The notes beneath the pieces are model-generated. The model made no database searches. It saw only the letters and a list, made by a program, of their open reading frames with translations, and was not told the origin of the DNA. From CAWKAV01 sp963847735 (GTDB lineage Bacteria > Desulfobacterota > Desulfuromonadia > Desulfuromonadales > BM103): a stretch of 64,000 bases of DNA. Position numbers and translations under genes: made by a program. The number at the start of each line of letters is the position of its first letter. Positions within the stretch are counted from its first letter, which is position 1. Location of the stretch: contig CAWKAV010000005.1 in assembly GCA_963847735.1 (NCBI GenBank), forward strand, positions 1-64,000, written 5' to 3'. Shown here one piece after another: positions 50,234-59,681 of this stretch.

Positions 50234-52066
50234 TCAGTCTGCGTAGCCTTTGCGGATCAGGTAGAGATCATCCATGTTGAGATTGTTGAGCTCGAAATAT
50301 TCTCGCTCAAGCTCTTCAATATAGAAACGGTCAAGACCGCTGTTGTCGAGGAAATCCTCGCGCAGACCAGCGTCACGCCCGGCGATGATCTTGGGTAGCA
50401 GGTCATGGATGTAAATCGCTTCCTTTTTGATGTTCATCACCACATTATGGAACTGGGCCAACGGGATGTCTCCCGTGTAAAGGCTCTTGTTGTAAAGCTC
50501 ATCAGCCACCTCGATCAGCAACGACTCTTGCTCGATCCGGGTGTTGTACTTGGAGTAGAAATTGCGAATACGCTCTTTGACGTGTACCAGCAGGATCGCA
50601 TAAAGGCGCTCTGCCTTGTCGAGGATACGCAACTGATCGACCAGGGCTGTAATCGTCAGGCGACCGTCTTCAATCAGCTCCAGACCTTTTTGCAGGCAGA
50701 GGATTTTCTTGCGACCAAACTGGCCGAGGTACTTGTTTACAAATACCTGCTTGAAAAACAGATCCTTCCAGAGCTTGGTATCGAGTTCGGCAAAAGCTTT
50801 CTTGTTTCCCAACAGACTGCGGATCTGCTCCTCACCGAAATATACGTTCTCCATAAAGGCCAGCTGATTGATCACAGAAGACGTGTTATCGTAACGGTCG
50901 AAGTAGGTGATAATGTAGGAGAAATGCTCCAGGAGAGAGAGGTCGGCACCCTCATGGATCTTCTCATCACAAACCTTGCCGGTTTCCAGGAGGATATGCT
51001 CAAAAGTGTGGTCACGATTTTCGCTCGCCTGACGCTTGGCGTGCAGCAGCAGCGACATATCCTCTGAGTTGATGCTGGCATCGATCTGGGCCTCGGCGAA
51101 GAAGATTCCCTCAAGCACCTGCCGGGTTTCCGCCAGGTAATCCTGTTCATCAAGATCAACCAGCTTGTCGTGCTTAAGCATCTTGTCGAGGGTATAGAAG
51201 AGCGCCGATGGAATCTTGTTACGCACCGACAGCGTTTTCAAACGGGTCAGGCGAGCGTTCTCCAGTTGGTTGATGCTGCCTTTCAGGTTGCACTCAATCA
51301 GGATGTTCTTGTATTCATCAACAATTCTCTGATTGTCAGGATGTTTGTACATGACGTCGATACGGATGCGTTCCTGCTGGTATCTGTCGATCTTAAACTC
51401 GTCTGCCAGTTTCTGCAGTTTCTCAAATTCGTGATCCGGGATCGTCTTGTATTCGAAATAAAGTTCCTTGAAGGTATCATGGTACTGCCTGTGTTTTTTG
51501 TGCAACAGCTTGACCAGGAAAAGAGAGCTGCGATGGCCGAGCAAACTGAATATTTCATCGAGCAGATTTGAATCATCACCAAGCCCGACATGACCAGAAC
51601 GCTTGAGGTTTTTGCCCAGCAGTCGAGCAATATTCTCCTGCTGCTCCTGCAACTTTCCGGAGACTGACCCGGTCATGAAAAAGAAATAGTTAACCGTGGC
51701 ATTGCCCTCAAAAAAAACCTTCTCATAAGTTTGCTGTCCATCGGTTTTCGCCGTGAAATTTAATTGGCCATCCTCATTATAAAAGGCCCCATAGAGAATC
51801 AGACGATTCCGCACCTCGGTTTTTGCCAAATCAGAGAGCGGTTGGTCAACACCGAACATATACTCGCAGAAAGACCCTCCGTTTCCACAATGACTAATCG
51901 AATCTGCCTCAAGGATGAATTCGTTCCCCGGAGAAAAAAAACGCAGAGTGTCGTTGACCGCTTCGAAAAAGTAACGGCCGTAAGCGTCGCGGGCCGCGGC
52001 CATGGCGAAATATTCGATGGTGTCGTTGAGGTGCCCATGAAGGCATATTTCCTGATGATTCGACAT
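50234..52066 (-). CDS. Large conserved-looking protein of unknown function
   Basis: The protein has 610 residues, mostly helical, with no signal peptide or membrane helix. The N-terminal 140 residues look like a separate alpha/beta domain (DAYGRYFFEAVNDTLRFF, YFFFMTGSVSGKL). The rest is rich in charged helices (FEKLQKLADEFKIDRYQQER, AILLVHVKERIRNFY). I recall similar proteins of this length in Geobacter relatives but cannot name the family with certainty. It sits between a PhnP-like hydrolase and EF-G in a tight minus-strand cluster. Confidence 0.75.
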   Translation of the reverse strand: MSNHQEICLHGHLNDTIEYFAMAAARDAYGRYFFEAVNDTLRFFSPGNEFILEADSISHCGNGGSFCEYMFGVDQPLSDLAKTEVRNRLILYGAFYNEDGQLNFTAKTDGQQTYEKVFFEGNATVNYFFFMTGSVSGKLQEQQENIARLLGKNLKRSGHVGLGDDSNLLDEIFSLLGHRSSLFLVKLLHKKHRQYHDTFKELYFEYKTIPDHEFEKLQKLADEFKIDRYQQERIRIDVMYKHPDNQRIVDEYKNILIECNLKGSINQLENARLTRLKTLSVRNKIPSALFYTLDKMLKHDKLVDLDEQDYLAETRQVLEGIFFAEAQIDASINSEDMSLLLHAKRQASENRDHTFEHILLETGKVCDEKIHEGADLSLLEHFSYIITYFDRYDNTSSVINQLAFMENVYFGEEQIRSLLGNKKAFAELDTKLWKDLFFKQVFVNKYLGQFGRKKILCLQKGLELIEDGRLTITALVDQLRILDKAERLYAILLVHVKERIRNFYSKYNTRIEQESLLIEVADELYNKSLYTGDIPLAQFHNVVMNIKKEAIYIHDLLPKIIAGRDAGLREDFLDNSGLDRFYIEELEREYFELNNLNMDDLYLIRKGYAD

Positions 52067-52072
52067 AAATTC

Positions 52073-52864
52073 CTACTGCTGCTCTGACAGCGGCAGTGTC
52101 AGGGTCTGTCCGTCATAGGCGAATTCAAAGCCCTCCGGGAGACCGCCGGAGTGGCGCAGGTAATCAACATCATGGGTCAGGTGCGTCAGCAAGGTTCTCG
52201 GCACCCGCAATTGCCTGGACACCTCTATCGCTTGACCGATACTAAAATGCGATTCGTGCTCGCGAAACCGCAAGGCGTCAATCACCAGAACATCCAACCC
52301 TTGCAGCAATGTCAAGGACGATTCTGGAATCGCACTGCAGTCAACTACATAGGCCAGGGAGCCGACCCTGTAACCCAGGGATTCACCAGGACCGTGCAAC
52401 AGAGGGATCGGCGTCACCCTTTGCCCAAGCAGATCAAAGGCTGCAGTGACCTCATTGATCTGCAGGCGTGGCCGGTATCCGGAACCCTCCGCATCGCTGA
52501 AAATGTAACTGAAGAGGCCCTGGATCCGGTCGAGCACATCACGCGAAGCATAAACCGGCATGGCATGACCGGTCATCAAAGTAAAGGTCCTCAGGTCATC
52601 TATACCATGAACATGATCAGCATGAGCGTGAGTATAGAGCACACAGTCAACCTGTTCAATACCTTCACGCAGGGCCTGCTGACGAAAATCGGTAGCGGTA
52701 TCGATCAGAACCTTATAGCCGGACCACTCAAACAGTGCACTGCAGCGCGTCCTGTTATTCCGTGGGTCAGTCGATGAGCAGACCGCACAATGACAACCAA
52801 GAACCGGGACTCCAGTGCTGGTCCCCGAGCCCAGGATAGTCAGTTTTAGAACCGGGCCTGTCAT
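52073..52864 (-). CDS. PhnP-like MBL-fold phosphodiesterase
   Basis: The protein has 263 residues. The structural zinc cysteines CHCAVCSS, the metal motif THAHADHVHGIDDLR and the later histidine in LLTHLTHD are those of PhnP/RNase Z-like MBL enzymes. LGSGTSTGVPVLGC is the family opening. PhnP cleaves cyclic ribose phosphates, but no phosphonate genes are near, so the substrate here is probably another cyclic or nucleotide ester. It overlaps the chemoreceptor gene by 4 bp. Confidence 0.85.
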   Translation of the reverse strand: MTGPVLKLTILGSGTSTGVPVLGCHCAVCSSTDPRNNRTRCSALFEWSGYKVLIDTATDFRQQALREGIEQVDCVLYTHAHADHVHGIDDLRTFTLMTGHAMPVYASRDVLDRIQGLFSYIFSDAEGSGYRPRLQINEVTAAFDLLGQRVTPIPLLHGPGESLGYRVGSLAYVVDCSAIPESSLTLLQGLDVLVIDALRFREHESHFSIGQAIEVSRQLRVPRTLLTHLTHDVDYLRHSGGLPEGFEFAYDGQTLTLPLSEQQ

Positions 52865-55224
52865 ATCTTGAAGACCCCGACCTCCTCTTCCAGAGTCGTG
52901 GTCAAGCTCGTAAGCGTTTCGACCACATGATCGAGTTCAGCGGTGCGACTGGCGTTGTCCTCGGCAACTTTGTGGACACTGCCAACAGCATTTACAACAT
53001 CTCTGCTGCGTTTGGTCAGTTCACGGGTCGCGTCGTCTATGAGCGAGATCATCAAACGAATCTGTTCCATACTTTTGTTGATCTGTCGACTCCCCTTGGC
53101 CTGCTCACTGGTGCTTTGTCTGCCGTGGGCCGCAATGTCACGCATCGACTCTGCCCCCTCGGCAAGCTGACGGACTCCGGAAGACTGCTGATTGATTGCC
53201 GAGGCAATCTGTTCAAGCATGGCGGCGACCTGATTCATCGAGTCAGTCACCTGACGGCTGCCCCGGGACTGCTCTGCCGTGGCACGGACGATGCCATTGA
53301 CCTGCTCGGTCGCCTTCAGGGTGCTGCTGCGAATTTTCTCCAGAGCAAGCTGGGAATCCTTGGAACGTTTGACTACTTCATAGACCTGCTCACTTCCCGC
53401 CTTCATCGCCAGGACCGCTTCCTGAGTCCCCCCCTGGAGGTTGGTGATGATCGTACCGATCTCACGGGTGGAAACCGCGGTCCGCTCCGCCAGCTCGCGT
53501 ATCTCGTCGGCAACCACAGCAAAACCCCTGCCGTGCTCTCCAGCCTGGGCAGAGATAATCGCGGCATTAAGCGCCAGCAGGCTGGTCTGGTCGCCCACTT
53601 CGTCAATAACTGTCAGAATCTTGCCGATAGCGCTCGACTGATTACCAAGCTCCATGATCGCCTCGCTGGCACGATCAACTGTCTGTCTGATCGATTCAAT
53701 TCCCTTGATGGTTTCTTCAACCGTCAGCATGCCACGCCGGGCATCCTCAGCAGCATCGTTGGCAAGTTTGCTGGTTTGCGTGGAATTCTCCTCTATCTCC
53801 TTGATGGAAGCATCCATTTCCAGCATGGAGGAAACGGTGACTTCCGTAGAAGCAGAAAGGATATCAACATTCTCTGCTACTTCCTGGCTGGCCACCGACA
53901 TTTGATTAATTGAACTGGAGACAGCATCAACAATATTAAAGAGCTTTTCCATCTGGGAGGCAATCTCTTCAATTGTGGCACCAAGTTCCAGGGTTGCCGA
54001 TGAGCTTTCTTCCGCAGAGCCAACCAGGTTACCAGTGTTCTCAGCAATGCCCCCGGCCGCTTCGTCGATCCCTTCAATCGCCCGGGATGTCTCCTCCAAA
54101 GCCTGCGACTGGCGCACCGCGCCCTCCATGACTTCATGCGAAGAGTCGAAAATCTTCTTGTTTGCCTTGGTCAGAGCGACCGTAACATCGCGAATGCGGC
54201 TCACCATCTCACGCTGTCGTGTCAGAAAACCATTGAAACATTCGGACAGATCACCGATTTCATCACGACCGCGAACCTGCAGCTGCCGGGTGAGGTCACC
54301 TCCCCCGGCGGCAATCTCGCGCAGAGTGGTGACAACCTGCAGCAGGGGGCGGACTATGCCCGTCGACACGAACAGCCCTACAAACAGCGAGATCAAGCCA
54401 ACAGTAAGTGCTGTAATCAACAAAGACCGTTGCAGACGATTCTTGGCCGCCGCCAGGGTAGTGACGTCCAGAGCCATCAGCACGCCGCGATTTTCGCCAC
54501 CGATTGGGTTGTGGAAGATCCGGTGTTGATTTCCAGCTAAAAGGGTTTCGTAGTTACTTGAAGCGAGAACCTTCGACAGTTCAAGCTCCACCAGTTCCGG
54601 GCTGGTGGAAGCAAAGATGCCATTTTCATCGAAAAAGGCAATTTCCATGTGACTGAGAGCCTTCAAGCTCGTGGCGAGAGTTATGTCAAAACGGGTCACT
54701 CCAACCAGGTGGCCGATCGGGTCGCCGTACATGCTGATCGGAGCTGCTGCGGTAATCGCCAGCTGTCCGTCAAATAAGCCGTTTTCCGCGTAGGCCTTTC
54801 CCTCCATGCTGGATTTAATGACCGGGTGATCGATACCGGACGTAGCAGGGATTTCTTTGTCCTGGTTGGCAAAGCCCCGGTATAGCCTTTGCCCCTGCTC
54901 ATTTAAAACCTGAAGTTGATCAAAAGGAAGATTCTCCATGTCAGAGAGGAAACTGACCAGTTGTGAGTTATCGCCACTCAAATTGGCGGAGTATAGAGCA
55001 TTGACCATAAAAGGGTTGCTGGCCAGCATCTGCACCAGCGTCAGATTTTCCGACGAGCTTTTCCTGGTGATCTGCTCAACAAAATTCGCCGAACCCCGCG
55101 CCCGTTCCTGCACCTGAATCTCAAGCTCTCCGGCGACCATGCCACCTACCACCCAGAGAGACAGTATCAGGGGGATAACACTGACCGAAACCAGCGCCAG
55201 GAGTATTTTTGACCGTAACTTCAT
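52861..55224 (-). CDS. Methyl-accepting chemotaxis protein
   Basis: The protein has 787 residues. An N-terminal membrane helix is followed by a periplasmic double-Cache-like domain (about 30-275), a second helix near 285, HAMP, and a long signalling coiled coil with the hairpin tip (ALNAAIISAQAGEHGRGFAVVADEIRELA). It binds CheW/CheA through the tip. Many MCPs end in a CheR pentapeptide, but here the end is EEEVGVFKI. The ligand is unknown. The last four bases overlap the PhnP-like gene. Confidence 0.93.
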   Translation of the reverse strand: MKLRSKILLALVSVSVIPLILSLWVVGGMVAGELEIQVQERARGSANFVEQITRKSSSENLTLVQMLASNPFMVNALYSANLSGDNSQLVSFLSDMENLPFDQLQVLNEQGQRLYRGFANQDKEIPATSGIDHPVIKSSMEGKAYAENGLFDGQLAITAAAPISMYGDPIGHLVGVTRFDITLATSLKALSHMEIAFFDENGIFASTSPELVELELSKVLASSNYETLLAGNQHRIFHNPIGGENRGVLMALDVTTLAAAKNRLQRSLLITALTVGLISLFVGLFVSTGIVRPLLQVVTTLREIAAGGGDLTRQLQVRGRDEIGDLSECFNGFLTRQREMVSRIRDVTVALTKANKKIFDSSHEVMEGAVRQSQALEETSRAIEGIDEAAGGIAENTGNLVGSAEESSSATLELGATIEEIASQMEKLFNIVDAVSSSINQMSVASQEVAENVDILSASTEVTVSSMLEMDASIKEIEENSTQTSKLANDAAEDARRGMLTVEETIKGIESIRQTVDRASEAIMELGNQSSAIGKILTVIDEVGDQTSLLALNAAIISAQAGEHGRGFAVVADEIRELAERTAVSTREIGTIITNLQGGTQEAVLAMKAGSEQVYEVVKRSKDSQLALEKIRSSTLKATEQVNGIVRATAEQSRGSRQVTDSMNQVAAMLEQIASAINQQSSGVRQLAEGAESMRDIAAHGRQSTSEQAKGSRQINKSMEQIRLMISLIDDATRELTKRSRDVVNAVGSVHKVAEDNASRTAELDHVVETLTSLTTTLEEEVGVFKI

Positions 55225-55470
55225 AGACGTAATATCCTTACCTTTGCGGTTGGTATTTCCGCCATAGTGAGCACTCAGGCGAAGAACATGCCAGCCAACT
55301 CACGACAACTCCATACTTATCAATAATCCCGAGTTACCGTAAAAAACCCACAACCAGCCGTCATAATTGTTTGACAAAGAATGTAGAGCCTCCAGCAAAC
55401 CCAGAAAAACACAACAATTAACAACGAGATTAACACCTTAAAATACCCCAGCAGACAAGCCCAAGCAACT

Positions 55471-55565
55471 CTTTATCCCGCTCAGTGTCGGCGAGAACCG
55501 GTTGCACAAAGCACTGAGCGGATAAAGACCGCGAGATGTCGCCCGGGCAGGACGACATCTTTCTT
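55471..55565 (+). ncRNA. Tandem hairpins with T-rich tail, possible small RNA or terminator
   Basis: The 438-bp gap between the chemoreceptor and the TPR gene has no ORF. CTTTATCC(C)GCTCAGTG (55471-55487) pairs with CACTGAGCGGATAAAG (55512-55527) with one bulge. A second stem, GATGTCG (55535-55541) with CGACATC (55553-55559), leads into a TTTCTTGTCTTTG tail. No gene upstream on this strand needs a terminator, so a short RNA starting near 55450 (TAAAAT box at 55439) is possible. Confidence 0.35.
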
Positions 55566-55662
55566 GTCTTTGTCTTTTTCTTGTCTTATTGCTGAAATCG
55601 AAAAGTTGCGTTATCTTGAACCATAGCCCTATGGAAAGAATCCAACGCGGGGGAGGATTAAG

Positions 55663-56103
55663 ATGCCAGAGACCCTCAATAGTTTGCTTTTAAGAGGTGA
55701 GAAAGCCCTGCAGAACGGCGACACATTGTTAGCACTTCTGCAATTCGAGATGGCTCATGCCATTAAGCCCCTGCCTGGTATCAAGTCCAAGCTGGCTTTT
55801 TGTCTGGCAAAAGAACGTCGTCAATACCAGCAAGCCATGGCCCTCTGCAGGGAAGCTCTACAGGCAGAGCCAGACAATCCGGACCACTACTACCAACTCA
55901 GCCGTATTTACATGGTCGCCGGGCAGAGAAGCAAGGCCATCGCATCGCTGCGCAGGGGGCTCAAGTTCAAGCGACATCAGCCAATCATCGATGAACTGAA
56001 TCGGCTCGGGTTACGAAAGGAAGTGGTTTTCTCTTCTCTGCCTCGTGAGCATATTCTGAATCGCTGCGCCGGCATACTGCTCACAAAGCTTGACTCGCGG
56101 TGA
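55663..56103 (+). CDS. TPR-repeat protein
   Basis: The protein has 146 residues; the ATG follows GGGGGAGGA. Three TPR-like helical pairs are seen (KALQNGDTLLALLQFEMAHA, QQAMALCREALQAEPDNP and DHYYQLSRIYMVAGQRSKAI). It is soluble with no signal peptide and probably a scaffold for protein contacts. The partner is unknown. The C-terminal 30 residues are not repeat-like. Confidence 0.78.
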   Translation: MPETLNSLLLRGEKALQNGDTLLALLQFEMAHAIKPLPGIKSKLAFCLAKERRQYQQAMALCREALQAEPDNPDHYYQLSRIYMVAGQRSKAIASLRRGLKFKRHQPIIDELNRLGLRKEVVFSSLPREHILNRCAGILLTKLDSR

Positions 56104-56294
56104 CGACCTATTTCTGCCCCATGTCTGCGTAAGTACGTTTAAAGAGTTGCACTCGATGAGTTGATAGGTTAAGTTCGCCGCCGCCCTGCACCACAATCTC
56201 CTGCGAAAATTTAACCGCTTCACCGGTCGCATTTTCGCATCACAACAATTACTAAGGTCTGGGCTTTTTCCAACTCGAAGGACACAGGACAGCC

Positions 56295-58046
56295 ATGACA
56301 GATAAATTAACGACCTTTGCCGACTTGGCGCTCGCTCCCGAAATTCACCGGGTTATTGATGAGATCGGCTATGAAACGCCTTCACCGATTCAGGCCCGCA
56401 GTATTCCGCCGCTACTGGAAGGACGTGATCTGCTTGGACAGGCCCAGACCGGGACCGGCAAAACAGCAGCCTTTGCCCTGCCGCTCTTGAGCCGACTCGA
56501 TCTAAAAAAGAAGAGCCCACAAATCCTGGTCCTCACCCCCACCCGTGAACTGGCTTTACAAGTCTCCGAAGCAATCCGCGCCTATGCCCGCCATCTGCCG
56601 GGATTTCAGGTTTTGCCGGTTTACGGCGGCCAGAGCATGAGCCAGCAACTGCGGCAGCTGCACCGCGGCGTTCACGCCGTGGTCGGCACCCCCGGACGGA
56701 TTCAGGATCACTTGCGCCGTGGCACCCTTGATCTTTCCAACCTTGCATGCGTTGTCCTCGATGAGGCGGACGAAATGCTGCGTATGGGGTTTATCGACGA
56801 TGTCGAGCAGATCCTCAAAGATACACCGGCAGAACGGCAGACAGCGCTCTTTTCGGCGACCATACCGAAAGAGGTCTTAAGAATTGCCCGGCGGCACATG
56901 AAGGATCCGGTTGAGATTCACATCGAGACAAAGACCTCAACCGTAGACACCATTTCCCAGCGCTTCTGGCAAGTCAAAGGGCTGCACAAGCTAGACGCCC
57001 TGACGCGCATCCTCGAGGCGGAAGAAATCGAAGGCATGCTTGTCTTCGTGCGTACCAAGATTGCAACCGTTGAACTTTCAGAAAAGCTTGAATCACGCGG
57101 CTTCTCCTGTGCGCCTCTGAATGGCGACATGACCCAATCGCTGCGCGAGAAAACCGTCGAACGCTTAAAGGCGGGCACCCTTGACATCGTGGTTGCAACC
57201 GATGTCGCTGCCCGCGGGCTCGATGTCAAGCGTATCAGTCATGTAGTGAATTACGATATTCCCTACGACACTGAAGCCTATATTCACCGCATCGGCCGCA
57301 CTGGCCGCGCTGGCCGTGAAGGCCAGGCGATACTTTTTGTTGCCCCCCGTGAAAGACGCATGCTGGCCGCCATCGAACGGGCAACCCGCCAACCAATTAC
57401 GGCCATGAGTCTGCCGAGTCGCAAGGATATTTCCAATCGTCGCACCGATCTCTTCAAGGAACAGATTGCTGAAGCGATGGAGGCTCAGGACCTTGAGTTC
57501 TTTGAGGAGTTGATCGACAGTTATCAGCACCAATACGATGTCGGCTTGCGCAGAATCGCCGCAACCCTGGCCTATCTGGTCCAGAAGGACAAACCGCTTC
57601 AGGTCGACGGGGGTATTGTTGAAGAAGAGGAGGTTGTCCCCGCCGAAGAGCCAGTGCATTCCCGCAGTCGGCAGGCAACCACCGATGCCAGCCTGACACG
57701 CTACCGGATTGAAGTCGGCCGTATCCACGGCGTGGAACCGAAACACATTGTCGGTGCGATTGCCAATGAAGCGAACATCAAGAGTCGCGACATCGGTCAG
57801 ATCAAGATTCTCGATGATCACTCACTGGTTGATCTGCCGCAAAGCATGCCCTCGGCAACCTTCCGCCTGCTGCAGAAAGTCTGGGTTTGCGGTCAACAGC
57901 TGCAGATCAGCCCCGCCGACGATCGATTCCCAACCAAGGCTGACAAACCTAAATTTAAAAGCAGCGCCAGAAATGGCGAAGCAAAATTCTTGAAACCGGG
58001 GGGGAAGAAACCACCACGCAGCCCTAAGGAACGGCATAAAAGCTGA
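56295..58046 (+). CDS. DEAD-box RNA helicase (DeaD/CsdA-like)
   Basis: The protein has 583 residues. All helicase motifs are present: Q motif (PSPIQARSIP), AQTGTGKTAA, PTRELALQ, GTPGR, DEADEM, SAT, DVAARGLD and HRIGRTGR. After the core comes a dimerisation region and a DbpA-type RNA-binding domain (IEVGRIHGVEPKHIVGAI, ANIKSRDIGQIKI) with a basic Lys/Pro tail. This layout is DeaD/CsdA-like and acts in ribosome assembly and mRNA turnover, often in the cold. Its stop overlaps the next start. Confidence 0.93.
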   Translation: MTDKLTTFADLALAPEIHRVIDEIGYETPSPIQARSIPPLLEGRDLLGQAQTGTGKTAAFALPLLSRLDLKKKSPQILVLTPTRELALQVSEAIRAYARHLPGFQVLPVYGGQSMSQQLRQLHRGVHAVVGTPGRIQDHLRRGTLDLSNLACVVLDEADEMLRMGFIDDVEQILKDTPAERQTALFSATIPKEVLRIARRHMKDPVEIHIETKTSTVDTISQRFWQVKGLHKLDALTRILEAEEIEGMLVFVRTKIATVELSEKLESRGFSCAPLNGDMTQSLREKTVERLKAGTLDIVVATDVAARGLDVKRISHVVNYDIPYDTEAYIHRIGRTGRAGREGQAILFVAPRERRMLAAIERATRQPITAMSLPSRKDISNRRTDLFKEQIAEAMEAQDLEFFEELIDSYQHQYDVGLRRIAATLAYLVQKDKPLQVDGGIVEEEEVVPAEEPVHSRSRQATTDASLTRYRIEVGRIHGVEPKHIVGAIANEANIKSRDIGQIKILDDHSLVDLPQSMPSATFRLLQKVWVCGQQLQISPADDRFPTKADKPKFKSSARNGEAKFLKPGGKKPPRSPKERHKS

Positions 58047-58255
58047 TGATCGGATTTGAGCTTGCCGGGCACGAATATATTGAGCTACACAGCCTGTTGA
58101 AAGTCACTGGCCTTTGCGAGAGTGGCGGCCTTGCAAAACTCCTGGTTGCCGATGGGCTGGTCAAGGTTGATGGCAAGGTTGAGCTGCGCAAGCGCTGCAA
58201 AATCCGTACAGGACAGACCGTCGAATTGAATGATCATCAGATTGTCGTCCATTGA
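58046..58255 (+). CDS. S4-domain RNA-binding protein (YbcJ-like)
   Basis: The protein has 69 residues; its ATG overlaps the helicase TGA by one base. A lone S4 fold: YIELHSLLKVTGLCESGG, AKLLVADGLVKVDG and RKRCKIRTGQTVEL. Coupling to a DEAD-box helicase supports a role in RNA or ribosome metabolism. Confidence 0.87.
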   Translation: MIGFELAGHEYIELHSLLKVTGLCESGGLAKLLVADGLVKVDGKVELRKRCKIRTGQTVELNDHQIVVH

Positions 58256-58304
58256 TCAACGTAACGTTGAAGCGACAAGGCGAGAATAGAGCCCGGAGAA
58301 CCTT

Positions 58305-58571
58305 TTGGCCCTTTACTTCTTCTACGCTTTCCTGGCAACCGGAACTCTCAACTTTATCTGTTCGATTCTCATTCTGCGTAGAATGACTGCCGCCGGCATC
58401 AAGATCGGTTTCTTCGAAATTCGTTGGCAGGTTCACAAACACCTGAAAAACTATCGACAGATCACTCTGGAAAAATCCGGCAAGATCGGCTGGCCTTACT
58501 ACGGCTATCAGGGCACGCTGACGGGAATGATAGGGTTCGGAGTATTGATGCTCCTTTCCCTTAACCAATAG
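58305..58571 (+). CDS. Small membrane protein, unknown
   Basis: The protein has 88 residues with a TTG start at 58305 after GGAG. One N-terminal and one C-terminal helix (ALYFFYAFLATGTLNFICSI and YQGTLTGMIGFGVLMLLSL) flank a basic cytoplasmic stretch. No known family. It ends at a strong terminator, so it closes the helicase operon. Confidence 0.55.
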   Translation: MALYFFYAFLATGTLNFICSILILRRMTAAGIKIGFFEIRWQVHKHLKNYRQITLEKSGKIGWPYYGYQGTLTGMIGFGVLMLLSLNQ

Positions 58572-58588
58572 TCTCTTTCCAAAAAACA

Positions 58589-58624
58589 AACAAGGGGCGC
58601 ATCATATCTGATGTGCCCCTTGTT
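58589..58624. terminator. Bidirectional terminator between convergent genes
   Basis: AACAAGGGGCGCATCA (58589-58604) pairs with TGATGTGCCCCTTGTT (58609-58624), with A and T runs on the two sides. It serves the helicase operon and the Cache-protein gene. Confidence 0.9.
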
Positions 58625-58660
58625 ATTGCTGCTGACTTTTGGCTATTTATACCAGACCAG

Positions 58661-59137
58661 TTACTTATAGATTCCGGCACCAACAAACATATTGGTGAAA
58701 CCAACCCGGTGGATATACGTAAATTTGTCAGTCACTTCGCGGCCGTTCGGCTTCGGCCACTTGTACCAGATCCACCCGTCACCATTTGTTTTGGCGATGT
58801 TTATGAATTCGACAATTATCTTCTTTGGGTTTTCCTTGTTTTTGTCGATAAGATCGAGAAGAGGGCCCTTTTCCATCAACTGCGGGATAGCTGGATGGGC
58901 CAGCATGTTGCCGTCGAAATCCATCAGAAACACATAAGTGTTCTTCCAAACAAACTGGCCATCCGCTTTGGCAATCTCGGCAATACCGGCTTCTTTGTTA
59001 GTCAGGAGCAGAGCTTCGGCCTTATGGCACATATTGATTATTTCTTCACGGCTGGCATCTTCTTCCACCAGCGCCAATGCCGGCAGCAGCAAACACATAT
59101 GCAAAACAACTACAAGAAAAAATATTTTGGCCTTCAT
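58661..59137 (-). CDS. Secreted single-Cache-domain protein
   Basis: The protein has 158 residues from the ATG at 59137 (AAGGAGT upstream). A Sec signal ends LLLPALALVEED. The mature protein is a Cache-like domain: VFLMDFDGNMLAHPAIP, GDGWIWYKWPKPNG and TNMFVGAGIYK are typical of the small-molecule-binding Cache folds of chemoreceptors, but there is no membrane or signalling part. It is probably a periplasmic binding protein that works with a receptor. Confidence 0.8.
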   Translation of the reverse strand: MKAKIFFLVVVLHMCLLLPALALVEEDASREEIINMCHKAEALLLTNKEAGIAEIAKADGQFVWKNTYVFLMDFDGNMLAHPAIPQLMEKGPLLDLIDKNKENPKKIIVEFINIAKTNGDGWIWYKWPKPNGREVTDKFTYIHRVGFTNMFVGAGIYK

Positions 59138-59403
59138 TTTTTGACTCCTTAATATGACCATGATGAGCGTCTTGAGAACACTTTTGCTTCTGCCTGGCCC
59201 GTAGTGGTGAACCCATGGCTTCAAGATCACAGCCAGAGCCCTTGCGGCGCAGAACATTACTTTGTTTTTCAATATTTGTAAACCATTTATTAAGCGATTA
59301 CACGTTCTCCTGTCTCGAAAGTTCTTGCTGACGGTCGAGAAAATCGGTTGACAGTCCGAAAACCCTGTGCTATTCAATATTGGTTTTAACCCCAGGTGTA
59401 TTC

Positions 59404-59411
59404 TGTATACA
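59404..59411. promoter_or_regulatory. TGTATACA palindrome before atpZ
   Basis: The motif stands seven bases before the atpZ ATG, where a ribosome site would be expected but is absent. The same octamer occurs before two cytochrome genes (61544 and 63669). Confidence 0.35.
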
Positions 59412-59417
59412 ACAATT

Positions 59418-59681
59418 ATGGCCGACGACAAACGCCAACTCATTAAATCTCTGAGCTTTTTATCAAGCATCGGGATATCTATGGTGGCGGCTTCATTCAT
59501 TGGCCTGTTCATTGGCTACTACCTGGACAAATGGTTGGGGACGACCCCCTGGATGACCCTGATCTGGCTTGGCATCGGCATCACTTCGGGTTTTCGCAAC
59601 ATTTTCATTCTGACCCGACGCGCAATGCGCGAGCAGGGTGACAACGGGGAACAGGATCAGAAGTACGATGGATCCCCTTGA
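59418..59681 (+). CDS. atpZ: AtpZ/AtpI-type ATP synthase accessory protein
   Basis: The protein has 87 residues from the ATG at 59418; no ribosome site is visible, and a GTG at 59367 is an alternative start. Two membrane helices (ISMVAASFIGLFIGYYLDKW and WMTLIWLGIGITSGFRNIFIL) match the AtpZ/AtpQ family, which assists the F0 sector or magnesium/calcium transport. It overlaps the next gene by 14 bp. Confidence 0.82.
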   Translation: MADDKRQLIKSLSFLSSIGISMVAASFIGLFIGYYLDKWLGTTPWMTLIWLGIGITSGFRNIFILTRRAMREQGDNGEQDQKYDGSP

